From the NCBI RefSeq assembly GCF_000620645.1, contig NZ_KK211159.1, positions 718,312 through 782,311 on the forward strand: DNA of 64,000 bases, given 5' to 3'. The notes beneath the pieces were generated by a model that saw only the letters and a list, made by a program, of their open reading frames with translations, searched no databases and was not told where the DNA came from. The number at the start of each line of letters is the position of its first letter. Within the stretch, counting starts at the first letter, position 1. The translations under genes and the position numbers were made by a program. The stretch comes from Nocardioides sp. URHA0032 (lineage in GTDB: Bacteria > Actinomycetota > Actinomycetes > Propionibacteriales > Nocardioidaceae). This document shows, piece after piece, positions 50,183-58,833 of this stretch.

Positions 50183-51084
50183 GAGACGAGCGCCTCGATG
50201 TGCTGGAACTGCCGCTGCAGCGCGCGCAGATGCGGGGCCACGGACGGGTGGCGGTACTTCCCCGCGAGCGCGCCCTCGCCTCCGGCGACCCGGGCCAGGG
50301 CCCACTCGGCCCGGTTCAGCACCGTGTAGACGGCGGTGATCCGCGCACCGAGCGTCACCTCGTCGCGGGTGGCGAGGCCCTCGGGCATGCCCATCAGGTA
50401 CGCGTCGAGCAGTGGCTCGAGCTCCTCACGGGCGGCGAGCGCGTAGTAGCCGAGGTCCGAGCCGACCGGGCCGGTGCCGAGCATCGCCCAGTCGATCGCG
50501 ACCACCTCGTCACCCTCCCGCCCCGGCAGGTTCGCGGGTACGGCGTCGCCGTGGGTCGGGACCTGCACGAGTGCGTCGGCGGCGGCGAGGAGCTCGGCGC
50601 GGCGCGACCAGAGGACGTCGGCGACGTCCGCGACCGTCGTCCGTGCGAGGGTCCGCCAGCCGCCGTGCCGCTCGACCCGGGTCATCCGGTCCCGGAGCAG
50701 GTTCCTGGCCAGCCACGGCGCCGGCGCGAGGTGCCCGCCGGCGAACCGGCCCAGCGCGTGCGCCACGAACAAGCCGCTGGTGGCGGCGTCCTCGACCCAC
50801 TCCTGGGTGATCGTAACGCCCTCCGGGTCCTCCTCCACCGCGCCGAGCGCCGGAGCGCGGAGGCCAGGGGTGTCCACCACGAGCCCGGCGGTGATCACGT
50901 CGGCGGGACGGCGCCAGTACGCGAAGTGCCGCGGGCTGGAGAGCTCGGGCGGGTCACCCTCGACGGGCGCGGCGATCCGCTTGACGACCACGGCCTGGTC
51001 CCCGAGCACCGTGCGCCACACGCCGACCGTCGAGCCACCGGAGCCGCCGGGAATCGCGACCCACCCGGGCTTGGGCTGCCACAT
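50179..51084 (-). CDS. Phosphotransferase (APH-fold) family protein
   Basis: A 301-aa aminoglycoside/choline-kinase-like fold. The catalytic loop reads THGDAVPANLPG with Asp, and the metal site is VVAIDWAMLGTGPVGSDLGYY. The substrate is unknown; many actinobacterial members are uncharacterised. ATG 51084 has a TAACGT -10 7 bases upstream. It lies next to the deletion scar described below. Confidence 0.9.
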   Translation of the reverse strand: MWQPKPGWVAIPGGSGGSTVGVWRTVLGDQAVVVKRIAAPVEGDPPELSSPRHFAYWRRPADVITAGLVVDTPGLRAPALGAVEEDPEGVTITQEWVEDAATSGLFVAHALGRFAGGHLAPAPWLARNLLRDRMTRVERHGGWRTLARTTVADVADVLWSRRAELLAAADALVQVPTHGDAVPANLPGREGDEVVAIDWAMLGTGPVGSDLGYYALAAREELEPLLDAYLMGMPEGLATRDEVTLGARITAVYTVLNRAEWALARVAGGEGALAGKYRHPSVAPHLRALQRQFQHIEALVS

Positions 51085-51091
51085 GGCTCGC

Positions 51092-51097
51092 ACGTTA
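51092..51097 (-). promoter_or_regulatory. -10 element TAACGT for the APH-fold gene
   Basis: On the minus strand it is 7 bases before ATG 51084 and overlaps the TAA stop of the permease remnant. Confidence 0.45.
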
Positions 51098-51415
51098 GTG
51101 CAGGTCACGCCGCCGGAAGGCGTACTGGCCCGCGACACTCAGGAGCGCCGCGACCACGGCCAGGCCCGCCACCGCCGCCCGGTCGACGCTCTGGGCCGGC
51201 ACCAGGGCGAGGTGCTCGAACGGCGAGAGGTCCTGCACCCACTGCGGGATCGACAGCAGGTCGCCGAAGAGCATCACCACCGCGGCGAGCGCGAGCGGGA
51301 GCCACGCGGCCACCATCAGTCGCGGCGCGACGCCGTACAGGAGACGGGCGACGCCGCTGAGGACCAGGACGGCCGGGACGTACTGGAGCTGCGGGGCCGA
51401 CAGCCGCCAGAGCTC
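51095..51415 (-). pseudogene. C-terminal remnant of an ABC-2 (polyketide antibiotic exporter-type) permease
   Basis: On the minus strand the last ~105 codons read like the end of a polyketide-antibiotic exporter permease: VPAVLVLSGVARLLYG, GVAPRLMVAAWLPLAL, SIPQWVQDLSPFEHLAL and the terminal QYAFRRRDLH. The first three quarters of the protein are missing, and upstream sequence belongs to the opposite-strand regulator fragment. No start codon precedes it. I read it as a deletion remnant. Confidence 0.75.
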
Positions 51416-51433
51416 GTGGACGACGACGGCCGG

Positions 51434-51775
51434 ATGACCTCGGCAGAGCTCGTCGAGGCGCTCGCGATCAGCCCCGCAGCGGTCTCGGGCGCCGTGCGGG
51501 TGCTGGAGCAGCTGGGCTGGACCCGGCGCGAGCGGGAGCGCGGCACCCGTCGCGACGTCTACGTCGTGGACGACGACGCCTGGCGCAGCGCGCTGCTCCA
51601 GGGCGACCGGACCTACGAGGCGATCGAGGTGGCGTTCGCGGCGGCCGCGGCGGTCGCCGCGCCCGAGGCGAAGGACCGCCTGGACCTGTCCCGGGAGTTC
51701 CTGGTGTTCGTGCGTGAGGAGCTGGTGGCGATTGCGGCGCGCTGGGACGAGCGGAAGCGCGAGCTCGGCCACTAG
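51434..51775 (+). pseudogene. Truncated MarR-type transcriptional regulator
   Basis: On the plus strand, MTSAELVEALAISPAAVSG, VRVLEQLGWTRRERERGTRR and YVVDDDAW are the winged-helix and following helix of MarR-type regulators that sit next to antibiotic exporters, but the N-terminal ~40 residues (dimer helix and first half of the domain) are absent. 113 codons remain. If the ATG at 51434 is used it could make a truncated protein. It meets the permease remnant near 51415-51425. Confidence 0.7.
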
Positions 51776-52269
51776 GACAGGCGGTGCAGCACGACCTCAC
51801 CCAGCCGCCCGCCATCGACGGTGGCGGTCATGTAGGTGCAGTACGGCTGGCGGCGCCGGTCCGTCGGCGACCCCGGGTTGAGCAGGCGCAGGCCGGTGGC
51901 CGCGGTGGTGTCCCACGGGATGTGGCTGTGGCCGAACACGAGCACGTCGACCTCGCCGTACGCCGACGCGCAGCGACGCTCGCGCCCGTCCCGCCCACCA
52001 GTCTCGTGGACGACGGCCAGGCGCAGCCCGTCGATGTCCGCACGTTCGACCTCGCGGAGACGCTCGCGCAGGGCGGGTCCGTCGTTGTTCCCGTAGCAGG
52101 CGACCAGCCGGCGCGCCCGCGCCTCGAGGTCGTCGAGCAGGGCCACGTCGACCCAGTCACCGGCGTGGACGACCACGTCCGCCGCGTCGACCACGTGCCA
52201 CACCTCGACCGGGAGGTCGCGCGCCCGTCGGGGCACGTGCGTGTCGGCGAGCAGCAGCAGGCTCGTCAT
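51772..52269 (-). CDS. Metallophosphoesterase, YfcE/MJ0936 type
   Basis: A 165-aa calcineurin-like phosphatase. ADTHVPRRA, VVVHAGDWVD, YGNNDGPALRERL and VFGHSHIPWD are the metal-binding motifs. Relatives hydrolyse phosphodiesters or small phosphates. ATG 52269 overlaps the VLRF1 gene stop by 4 bp, so the two are an operon. The end touches the regulator fragment. Confidence 0.93.
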   Translation of the reverse strand: MTSLLLLADTHVPRRARDLPVEVWHVVDAADVVVHAGDWVDVALLDDLEARARRLVACYGNNDGPALRERLREVERADIDGLRLAVVHETGGRDGRERRCASAYGEVDVLVFGHSHIPWDTTAATGLRLLNPGSPTDRRRQPYCTYMTATVDGGRLGEVVLHRLS

Positions 52270-52871
52270 GCGTTGTGCACCTCCACCTGCGCGGACTGCG
52301 CGTCGGCGACGGCCTGCTCCAGGACGCCGCGACGCGGGTCGGGCACGGCGAGCCACGGCTCGACCGGGGTCAGCGCACGCAGCCTCGGATCGGTGAGCAC
52401 CTCCTCGACCGCCGGCCGGTCGCCACCGGTGACGAGCGGTCCGCGCAGGCCCCCGATGATGCGGGCCGCGTGGTCCGCCGCTGCCTCGTAGGCCTGCCGC
52501 GCCTGGTTGTCCCGGCGGCGTGCGAACCGCTGCTGGCTCTGGCCCCCGGCCTTGGTCCGGCCCTGGACGTGTCGCTGCCCGACCTTGCTCTCCGTGATCG
52601 CCGCGCCGTGCAGCCGGGCGACCGCGAAACCGCCCTTCCGCACGAGCAGCACCCCCCAGTCCTCGGGCAGGTGCATCTCAGCCCGGAACGCAGCCGGGTC
52701 CGGGACCCCGTCGTACCGCCGATCGAACGGCAGCCGCGCCGCGAACGTCGACCCGTCCTCCGCCGCGCCGGTCAGGGCGCCGCCCACCACCCGGAGCCCG
52801 GTCTCGCCGTGCCGCCCCCGGAAGTTCACGACCCACCTCTCGAACCGGTCGGCGGGCACGAGCACAGGCAT
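52266..52871 (-). CDS. Actinobacterial VLRF1 (Vms1/ANKZF1-like) peptidyl-tRNA hydrolase
   Basis: A 201-aa protein matching the VLRF1 release-factor-like domain. Family signature: ESKVGQRHVQGRTKAGGQSQ followed by RFARRRDNQARQAYE, including the catalytic Gln region and basic loop contacting tRNA. It would release peptides from stalled ribosomes, a rescue role like Vms1. A TAGCGT -10 lies 6 bases before ATG 52871. It is co-translated with the phosphoesterase. Confidence 0.9.
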   Translation of the reverse strand: MPVLVPADRFERWVVNFRGRHGETGLRVVGGALTGAAEDGSTFAARLPFDRRYDGVPDPAAFRAEMHLPEDWGVLLVRKGGFAVARLHGAAITESKVGQRHVQGRTKAGGQSQQRFARRRDNQARQAYEAAADHAARIIGGLRGPLVTGGDRPAVEEVLTDPRLRALTPVEPWLAVPDPRRGVLEQAVADAQSAQVEVHNA

Positions 52872-52877
52872 GCCGAG

Positions 52878-52883
52878 ACGCTA
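52878..52883 (-). promoter_or_regulatory. -10 element TAGCGT for the VLRF1 gene
   Basis: On the minus strand TAGCGT ends 6 bases before ATG 52871. Confidence 0.5.
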
Positions 52884-52894
52884 GCCGAGCCCCC

Positions 52895-52918
52895 GGTCGA
52901 AACGTCGGGGACTCGACC
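52895..52918 (-). terminator. Hairpin after the suf operon
   Basis: GGTCGA (52895-52900) and TCGACC (52913-52918) form a 6-bp stem with a 12-base loop, one base after the sufT stop. There is no T-tract, so this is a weak terminator candidate. Confidence 0.4.
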
Positions 52919-52919
52919 C

Positions 52920-53294
52920 TCAGACGTTGAAGCCGAGGGCGCGCAGCTGCTCGCGACCGTCGGGGGTGATCTTGTCGGGGCCCCACGGCGGCATCCAGAC
53001 CCAGTTGATCGCGACGTCGTTGACCAGGCCCTCGAGGGCGCCGTTGGTCTGGTCCTGGATCACGTCGGTGAGCGGGCACGCCGCGGAGGTGAGCGTCATG
53101 TCGATGACGCAGTTGGAGCCCTCGTCGAGGTGCACGCCGTAGACGAGGCCGAGGTCGACCACGTTGATGCCGAGCTCGGGGTCGACGACGTCCTTCATCG
53201 CCTCGGTGACGTCGTCCACGGACACCGTGGAGACGCCGCCACCGCCGGACGGGGCGGCCTCGGGGACGTCGGGAAGGTCAGAGTGGTCAGGCAT
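52920..53294 (-). CDS. sufT: SufT: Fe-S assembly factor (DUF59/MIP18)
   Basis: A 124-aa protein with VDPELGINVVDLGLVYGV and the Cys-containing TSAACPLTDVIQ, the signature of the MIP18/SufT family that helps transfer Fe-S clusters. The N-terminal ~30 residues are Gly/Pro/Asp-rich. Its start overlaps the sufU stop by 8 bp. Last gene of the suf operon. Confidence 0.94.
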   Translation of the reverse strand: MPDHSDLPDVPEAAPSGGGGVSTVSVDDVTEAMKDVVDPELGINVVDLGLVYGVHLDEGSNCVIDMTLTSAACPLTDVIQDQTNGALEGLVNDVAINWVWMPPWGPDKITPDGREQLRALGFNV

Positions 53295-53742
53295 GAGAGG
53301 TCTCCTCCAGGGATCGGGCGGTGGCGTCCTTCCAGGCCATCCACGACAGTAGTGCGCACTTCACGCGCGCCGGGAACTTCGCGACCCCGGCGAACGCGAT
53401 GCCGTCCTCCAGGACGTCCTCGTCCGGCACCACGGTGCCCTTGCCCTGCATCAGGGTCAGGAACTCCTCGTGGATCGACATCGCCTTCTCGACGGGCTTG
53501 CCGATGACGAGGTCGGTCAGCACCGAGGCCGACGCCTGTGAGATCGAGCAGCCCACGGCGTCGTACGACACGTCCTCGACCTTGCCGCCGGCGACGTGGA
53601 CGCGCAGCGTCACCTCGTCACCACAGGTCGGGTTCACGTGGTGCACCTCGGCCTCGAAGGGTTCGCGCAGGCCCTTGTGGTGCGGGTTCTTGTAGTGGTC
53701 CAGGATGATCTCCTGGTACAGCGCGTCGAGCTCTTGAGTCAT
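53287..53742 (-). CDS. sufU: SufU: sulfur carrier and Zn-dependent scaffold for SufS
   Basis: A 151-aa NifU-N-like protein. NPTCGDEVTL, AVGCSISQAS and RVKCALLSW provide the three Cys for zinc, plus an Asp. It accepts persulfide from SufS. It starts 3 bp after the sufS stop. C-terminal overlap with sufT. Confidence 0.95.
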   Translation of the reverse strand: MTQELDALYQEIILDHYKNPHHKGLREPFEAEVHHVNPTCGDEVTLRVHVAGGKVEDVSYDAVGCSISQASASVLTDLVIGKPVEKAMSIHEEFLTLMQGKGTVVPDEDVLEDGIAFAGVAKFPARVKCALLSWMAWKDATARSLEETSHA

Positions 53743-53745
53743 CGA

Positions 53746-54996
53746 TCAGCCCAACCTGAAGTACGAACGGGTGTATTCCAGGCCATCCACCAGCGCGTCG
53801 ATCTCCGCGGGCGTCGTGTAGAGGTACGACGACATCCGGGTCGAGCTCTGCACCCCGAACCGGGCGTGCGCGGGCTTCGCGCAGTGGTGGCCGGCCCGGA
53901 CCGCGACGCCGCGCGAGTCCAGCACCTGCGCGACGTCGTGCGGGTGCACGCCGTCGATCTCGAAGGAGATCGCTCCCCCGCGCTCCGCCGCGTCCGGCGG
54001 CCCCAGCACGGTCAGCCCGGGCACGGTGGCCAGGCCCTCGAGGGCGTACGCCGTGATGGTCTGCTCGTGCCGGTGGATCGCGTCCATGCCGATGTGCGAC
54101 AGGTAGTCCACCGCCGCACCGAGGCCGACGGCCTCGACGATCGGCGGCGTCCCGGCCTCGAAGCGGTGGGGCGCCGAGGCGTACGTCGAGCGGGCCATCG
54201 TCACCGTCTCGATCATCTCGCCGCCACCGTGGAACGGCGGGAGCTGGTTGAGCAGCTCCTCCCGGCCCCACAGCACGCCGATGCCGGTCGGTCCAACCGT
54301 CTTGTGGCCGGTGAAGACCAGGAAGTCGCAGCCGGTCGCGGCCACGTCGACCGGCAGCTGCGGCGCGGCCTGGGAAGCGTCGATGACGGAGTAGGCACCG
54401 AACGCCCGGGCGCGCGCCACGAGATCGCTCACCGGGTTGATCGTGCCGAGCATGTTGGAGACCCAGGTGAAGGCCACCACCTTGGTGTGCTCGTCGATGA
54501 GGGCGTCGGCGTTCGACAGGTCGAGCCGGCCGTCGTCGGTGAGCCCGAACCAACGCAGCTCGGCGCCCGACCGCTCGCAGGCGAGCTGCCACGACACGAT
54601 GTTGGAGTGGTGCTCCATCTCGGTGATCACGACGTTGTCGCCGGGGCCGAGCTCGATGGTGCGCGCCAGCAGGTTCAGCGCCTCGGTGGCGTTCTTGGTG
54701 AACACCACCTCGTTGCGCGAGCGCGCGTGCAGGAAGGCAGCCACCTTGTCGCGAGCCGCCTCGAACGCCTCGGTCGACTCCGCGCCGAGGGTGTGCATCG
54801 CACGGGCGACGTTCGCGTTGTGCCGCTCGAGGTGGTCGACCATCGTGTCGATGACGACCTGCGGCTTCTGCGAGGTGTTGGCGCTGTCGAGGTAGACCAG
54901 CGGCAGGCCGCCTGCGAGGGTCCGCTCGAGGATCGGGAAGTCGGCGCGGATCACCTCCAGCTCGGGGAGGAGTCCGGGCAGCTGCGTGGTCGTCAT
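53746..54996 (-). CDS. sufS: SufS cysteine desulfurase
   Basis: A 416-aa PLP enzyme (class II desulfurase). PLP Lys in VFTGHKTVGPTG, His in TEMEHHSNIVSWQ, and the catalytic Cys in RAGHHCAKPAH, which lies on the extended loop needed by SufU. It releases sulfur from cysteine for Fe-S cluster synthesis. It is 2 bp from the sufC stop and part of the sufRBDCSUT operon. Confidence 0.97.
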   Translation of the reverse strand: MTTTQLPGLLPELEVIRADFPILERTLAGGLPLVYLDSANTSQKPQVVIDTMVDHLERHNANVARAMHTLGAESTEAFEAARDKVAAFLHARSRNEVVFTKNATEALNLLARTIELGPGDNVVITEMEHHSNIVSWQLACERSGAELRWFGLTDDGRLDLSNADALIDEHTKVVAFTWVSNMLGTINPVSDLVARARAFGAYSVIDASQAAPQLPVDVAATGCDFLVFTGHKTVGPTGIGVLWGREELLNQLPPFHGGGEMIETVTMARSTYASAPHRFEAGTPPIVEAVGLGAAVDYLSHIGMDAIHRHEQTITAYALEGLATVPGLTVLGPPDAAERGGAISFEIDGVHPHDVAQVLDSRGVAVRAGHHCAKPAHARFGVQSSTRMSSYLYTTPAEIDALVDGLEYTRSYFRLG

Positions 54997-54998
54997 GC

Positions 54999-55757
54999 TC
55001 AGACCGCCGCCGTGAGGTACTTCTCGTAGCCCTTGGCCTCGAGCTCCTCGGCGAGCTCCGCGCCGCCGGACTCGGCGACCTTGCCGTCGACGAACACGTG
55101 CACGAAGTCGGGCTCGATGTAGCGCAGGATCCGGGTGTAGTGCGTGATCAGCAGGACGCCCTTGCCCTCTTGGGCACGGAACCGGTTGACCCCCTCGGAC
55201 ACGACCTTCAGCGCATCGATGTCCAGGCCCGAGTCGGTCTCGTCGAGGATCGCGACCTTCGGGTTCAGCAGCTCGAGCTGGGCGATCTCGTGACGCTTCT
55301 TCTCGCCACCGGAGAAGCCCTCGTTGACCGAGCGGGTCCCGAACGTCGGGTCGAGGTTGAGCTGCTGGAGCGCGGTGTTGACGTCCTTGACCCAGGTCCG
55401 GAGCTTGGGGGCCTCGCCGTCGAGCGCGGTCTTCGCGGTGCGCAGGAAGTTCGACACCGAGACGCCGGGCACCTCGACGGGGTACTGCATGGCCAGGAAC
55501 AGCCCGGCCCGTGCGCGCTCGTCGACCGACATCGCGAGGACGTCCTCGCCGTCGAGGGTCACGGTGCCGCCGGTCACGGTGTACTTCGGGTGTCCCGCGA
55601 TGGAGTAGGCCAGGGTCGACTTGCCCGACCCGTTCGGTCCCATGATCGCGTGGGTCTCGCCGTCCTGGATGGTCAGCGTGACGCCCTTGAGGATCTCCTT
55701 GGGACCGTCGTCGGTGCTCACCGACACCTGCAGGTCCTTGATCTCCAGCTTGCTCAT
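54999..55757 (-). CDS. sufC: SufC ATPase of the SufBCD complex
   Basis: A 252-aa ABC-type ATPase without membrane partner. Walker A MGPNGSGKST, signature FSGGEKKRHEIAQLE, Walker B VAILDETDSGLD. It powers the SufB/SufD scaffold. ATG 55757 overlaps the Rieske gene stop by 4 bp. Confidence 0.97.
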   Translation of the reverse strand: MSKLEIKDLQVSVSTDDGPKEILKGVTLTIQDGETHAIMGPNGSGKSTLAYSIAGHPKYTVTGGTVTLDGEDVLAMSVDERARAGLFLAMQYPVEVPGVSVSNFLRTAKTALDGEAPKLRTWVKDVNTALQQLNLDPTFGTRSVNEGFSGGEKKRHEIAQLELLNPKVAILDETDSGLDIDALKVVSEGVNRFRAQEGKGVLLITHYTRILRYIEPDFVHVFVDGKVAESGGAELAEELEAKGYEKYLTAAV

Positions 55758-56089
55758 GAGGGGGTGACTCCGTTCAGGGTGGTGGTGGTGTCGACGTACA
55801 CGTCCGCACCGCGGATCTCGACGGCGAACGTCGCGACGGGTTCGGTGGCCGGGAGGCCGGTGGGCTTGCCGGTGCGCAGGTCGAAGCGCGAGCCGTGCAG
55901 CCAGCACTCGACCGTGCAGTCCTCGACCTCGCCCTCGCTCAGCGCCACGGCGGCGTGGGAGCAGAGGTCCTGGATCGCGAAGACCTCGTCCTCGTGCCGG
56001 GCGATGGCCACGTCGTAGCTACCGACCGTGACGCCGAGCGCCTCGTCGGTGGGTACGTCGCCCAGCGCGCATGCCTTCTCGAAGGCCAT
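55754..56089 (-). CDS. Rieske-type [2Fe-2S] ferredoxin in the suf operon
   Basis: A 111-aa Rieske protein: first ligands CSHA and second CWLHGSRF (written within DLCSHAAVALSEG and ECWLHGSRFDLRTG). No membrane segment. It may deliver electrons for Fe-S cluster assembly or repair. The stop overlaps the sufC start (ATGA), and the start abuts the sufD stop. Confidence 0.94.
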   Translation of the reverse strand: MAFEKACALGDVPTDEALGVTVGSYDVAIARHEDEVFAIQDLCSHAAVALSEGEVEDCTVECWLHGSRFDLRTGKPTGLPATEPVATFAVEIRGADVYVDTTTTLNGVTPS

Positions 56090-57270
56090 CAGTCGAAGTC
56101 CTTCAGGACGTTCTTCGCCAGCTCCGCCTCGACGGTCTCGAGCAGCTGGTCCTCGATCGAGGGGATGCCGACCCTGCGGATCAGGTCGTTGAAGAAGCCG
56201 TGCACCACGAGGCGCCGCGCCTCCTTCTCCGAGACGCCCCGCGAGCGCAGGTAGAACAGCTGCTCGTCGTCGAACCGCGCGGTCGCGGACGCGTGGCCCG
56301 CGCCCTCGATCTCGCCGGTCTCGATCTCGAGGTTCGGCACCGAGTCGGCCTGGCAGCCGTCGGACAGCACCAGGTTGCGGTTCTCCTCGTAGGTCTCGAT
56401 GCCCTCCGCGACCTTGCGGATCAGCACGTTGCCGATCCAGACCGTGTGCGCGCCCTGACCCTGCAGCGCGCCCTTGTAGAGCACGTGGCTCTTCGTCTTG
56501 GGTGCGGTGTGGTCGGCGAACAGACGGTGCTCGAGGTGCTGCCCCTGGTCCGCGAAGTACAGGCCGAGCAGCTCGGCGTCGCCGCCCGGGCCGGCGTACT
56601 CGACGTTCGCGTGCATGCGTACGACGTCGCCGCCGAACGAGATCGACGTGTGCTTGACGGTGGCGTCGCGGCCGACCCGGATCGCGTCGCGTCCGAGGTG
56701 GACCGCGTCGTCATCCCAGTCCTGGAGCGACAGGACGTTCGCGACCGCACCGTCGCCGACCAGCACGCTGGTGAGCGCGGAGTAGCGCGCGGACCCGGTG
56801 TGCACGATCGCAACCGTGGCCCGCGCATGCCGACCGACGCGGATCAGCAGCCGGCTCCAGACCAGGTCGTCGACCGACTCGCCGTGCAGGCGCAGCTCGA
56901 TGGGCTCGCCGATCTCGGCGTCGGCCGGGACGTCGAGCAGCAGTGCCCCACCGGCGTTCGCGGCGGCGAGCGCGGACGGCCGGTCGTTCGGCGCGAGCTC
57001 ACCGAGCTCCAGCGCCTGCTCGGCGGTGATCTCGGTGAGCGTGACGCCCTCCGGCAGCGTGGTCGTCCAGGTGAGCCCGGCGTCGGACGCCTCGCCGTCG
57101 AGGATCCCGCGCAGCCGCTTGAGCGGCGTGAAGCGCCAGATCTCCTCGCGGCCGTTCGGCAGCGGGTGGTCGGCCAGGTCGTAGGACCCGGGCGGGTTGA
57201 GGTGGCTCTCGGTCCTGGGCATCTCCAGGCCGGACGCCACGCTCTCGCGCGCCGTGTCAGTCACAGTCAT
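56089..57270 (-). CDS. sufD: SufD scaffold subunit
   Basis: A 393-aa beta-helix protein of the SufBCD complex. HPLPNGREEIWRFTPLKRL is the N-terminal signature, and the C-terminal part (DDEQLFYLRSRGVSEKEARR) matches SufB/SufD. Cys residues for clusters are few, as expected for SufD. It starts at ATG 57270, 144 bp from the sufB stop, with direct repeats in the gap. It overlaps the Rieske gene start. Confidence 0.96.
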   Translation of the reverse strand: MTVTDTARESVASGLEMPRTESHLNPPGSYDLADHPLPNGREEIWRFTPLKRLRGILDGEASDAGLTWTTTLPEGVTLTEITAEQALELGELAPNDRPSALAAANAGGALLLDVPADAEIGEPIELRLHGESVDDLVWSRLLIRVGRHARATVAIVHTGSARYSALTSVLVGDGAVANVLSLQDWDDDAVHLGRDAIRVGRDATVKHTSISFGGDVVRMHANVEYAGPGGDAELLGLYFADQGQHLEHRLFADHTAPKTKSHVLYKGALQGQGAHTVWIGNVLIRKVAEGIETYEENRNLVLSDGCQADSVPNLEIETGEIEGAGHASATARFDDEQLFYLRSRGVSEKEARRLVVHGFFNDLIRRVGIPSIEDQLLETVEAELAKNVLKDFD

Positions 57271-57345
57271 CTAACTAGGTCTACTTTCTTTGCTACGTGC
57301 GGAAGGCCGAAGAACGACTCCCCCGCGAACGAGAGACGGGGGCCC

Positions 57346-57413
57346 GCGTGGCGGAGCGAAGCGACGACACGCGAGTCCGTGTGGGCCGGCGTGGCGGAGC
57401 GAAGCGACGACAC
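57346..57413. repeat. Direct repeat pair between sufB and sufD
   Basis: A 25-bp sequence beginning GCGTGGCGGAGCGAAGCG occurs twice, at 57346-57370 and 57389-57413, exact over the unit, with an 18-bp spacer. Each unit has an internal dyad near GGAGCGAAGC. The second copy ends at the sufB stop, so the pair may be an intergenic processing or recombination site. I recall similar sequences in other high-GC actinobacteria. Confidence 0.8.
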
Positions 57414-57414
57414 G

Positions 57415-58833
57415 TCAGCCCACAGCCCCCTCCATCTGCAGCTCGATCAGTCGGTTGAGCTCGAGGGCGTACTCCATCGGGAGCTCCTTGGCGATCGGCT
57501 CGACGAACCCGCGGACGATCATCGCCATCGCCTCGTCCTGCTCCATGCCGCGCGACATGAGGTAGAAGAGCTGGTCGTCGGAGACCTTCGAGACGCTCGC
57601 CTCGTGACCCATGGACACGTCGTCCTCGCGGATGTCGACGTACGGGTAGGTGTCGGAGCGGCTGATCTGGTCGACCAGCAGCGCATCGCAGAGCACGTTG
57701 GACTTCGAGCCGTGCGCGCCCTCGTTGACCTGGATCAGGCCGCGGTACGACGTGCGCCCACCGCCCCGCGCCACCGACTTCGACAGGATCGAGGACGAGG
57801 TGTGCGGCGCCGCGTGCACCATCTTGGCGCCCGCGTCCTGGTGCTGGCCCTCGCCGGCGAACGCGATGGAGAGCGTCTCACCCTTGGCGTGCTCGCCCAT
57901 CAGGTAGATGGCGGGGTACTTCATCGTCACCTTGGAGCCGATGTTGCCGTCGACCCACTCCATGGTCGCGCCGGCCTCGCAGGTCGCGCGCTTGGTGACG
58001 AGGTTGTAGACGTTGTTGGACCAGTTCTGGATGGTCGTGTAGCGGCACCGGCCGCCCTTCTTCACGATGATCTCCACCACCGCGGAGTGCAGCGAGTCGG
58101 AGCTGTAGATCGGCGCCGTGCAGCCCTCGACGTAGTGCACGTAGGCGTCCTCGTCGACGATGATCAGGGTGCGCTCGAACTGGCCCATGTTCTCGGTGTT
58201 GATCCGGAAGTAGGCCTGGAGCGGGATGTCGACGTGCACGCCCTTCGGCACGTAGATGAACGAGCCACCCGACCACACCGAGGTGTTCAGCGCGGCGAAC
58301 TTGTTGTCGCCGACCGGGATGACGGTGCCGAAGTACTCCTTGAAGAGCTCCTCGTGCTCCTTCAGCGCCGTGTCGGTGTCGAGGAACAGGACGCCCTTCT
58401 CCTCGAGGTCCTCACGGATCGAGTGGTAGACGACCTCCGACTCGTACTGCGCGGCGACGCCCGCGACGAGGCGCTGCTTCTCCGCCTCCGGGATGCCGAG
58501 CTTGTCGTAGGTGTTCTTGATGTCCTCGGGGAGCTCCTCCCACGAGGTCGCCTGCTTCTCGCTCGAGCGGACGAAGTACTTGATGTTGTCGAAGTCGATG
58601 CCCGAGAGGTCGGAGCCCCAGTTCGGCATCGGCTTGCGGCCGAAGAGCTTCAGGCCCTTCAGGCGCAGGTCGAGCATCCACTGCGGCTCGCTCTTCTTCC
58701 CCGAGATGTCGCGTACGACGTCCTCGTTCAGGCCGCGCTTGGCGTCGGCACCCGCCACGTCGGCGTCCGCCCAGCCGAACTCGTAGCGGCCGATGCCCTG
58801 GAGCTCCGGGTTGAGTTCTTCGATCGAGGTCAT
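57415..58833 (-). CDS. sufB: SufB scaffold subunit
   Basis: A 472-aa beta-helix protein that assembles the Fe-S cluster with SufC and Suf[21 protein letters not shown] with Cys, [16 protein letters not shown] and [11 protein letters not shown] carry conserved Cys, and [18 protein letters not shown] the C-terminal signature. The ATG at 58833 overlaps the sufR stop (ATGA). No intein is present, unlike some mycobacterial SufB. Confidence 0.97.
   Translation of the reverse strand: MTSIEELNPELQGIGRYEFGWADADVAGADAKRGLNEDVVRDISGKKSEPQWMLDLRLKGLKLFGRKPMPNWGSDLSGIDFDNIKYFVRSSEKQATSWEELPEDIKNTYDKLGIPEAEKQRLVAGVAAQYESEVVYHSIREDLEEKGVLFLDTDTALKEHEELFKEYFGTVIPVGDNKFAALNTSVWSGGSFIYVPKGVHVDIPLQAYFRINTENMGQFERTLIIVDEDAYVHYVEGCTAPIYSSDSLHSAVVEIIVKKGGRCRYTTIQNWSNNVYNLVTKRATCEAGATMEWVDGNIGSKVTMKYPAIYLMGEHAKGETLSIAFAGEGQHQDAGAKMVHAAPHTSSSILSKSVARGGGRTSYRGLIQVNEGAHGSKSNVLCDALLVDQISRSDTYPYVDIREDDVSMGHEASVSKVSDDQLFYLMSRGMEQDEAMAMIVRGFVEPIAKELPMEYALELNRLIELQMEGAVG

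Noticed and set aside
57346..57413. CRISPR array from the sufB-sufD direct repeats
   Set aside because: Only two units, an 18-bp spacer, no cas genes.
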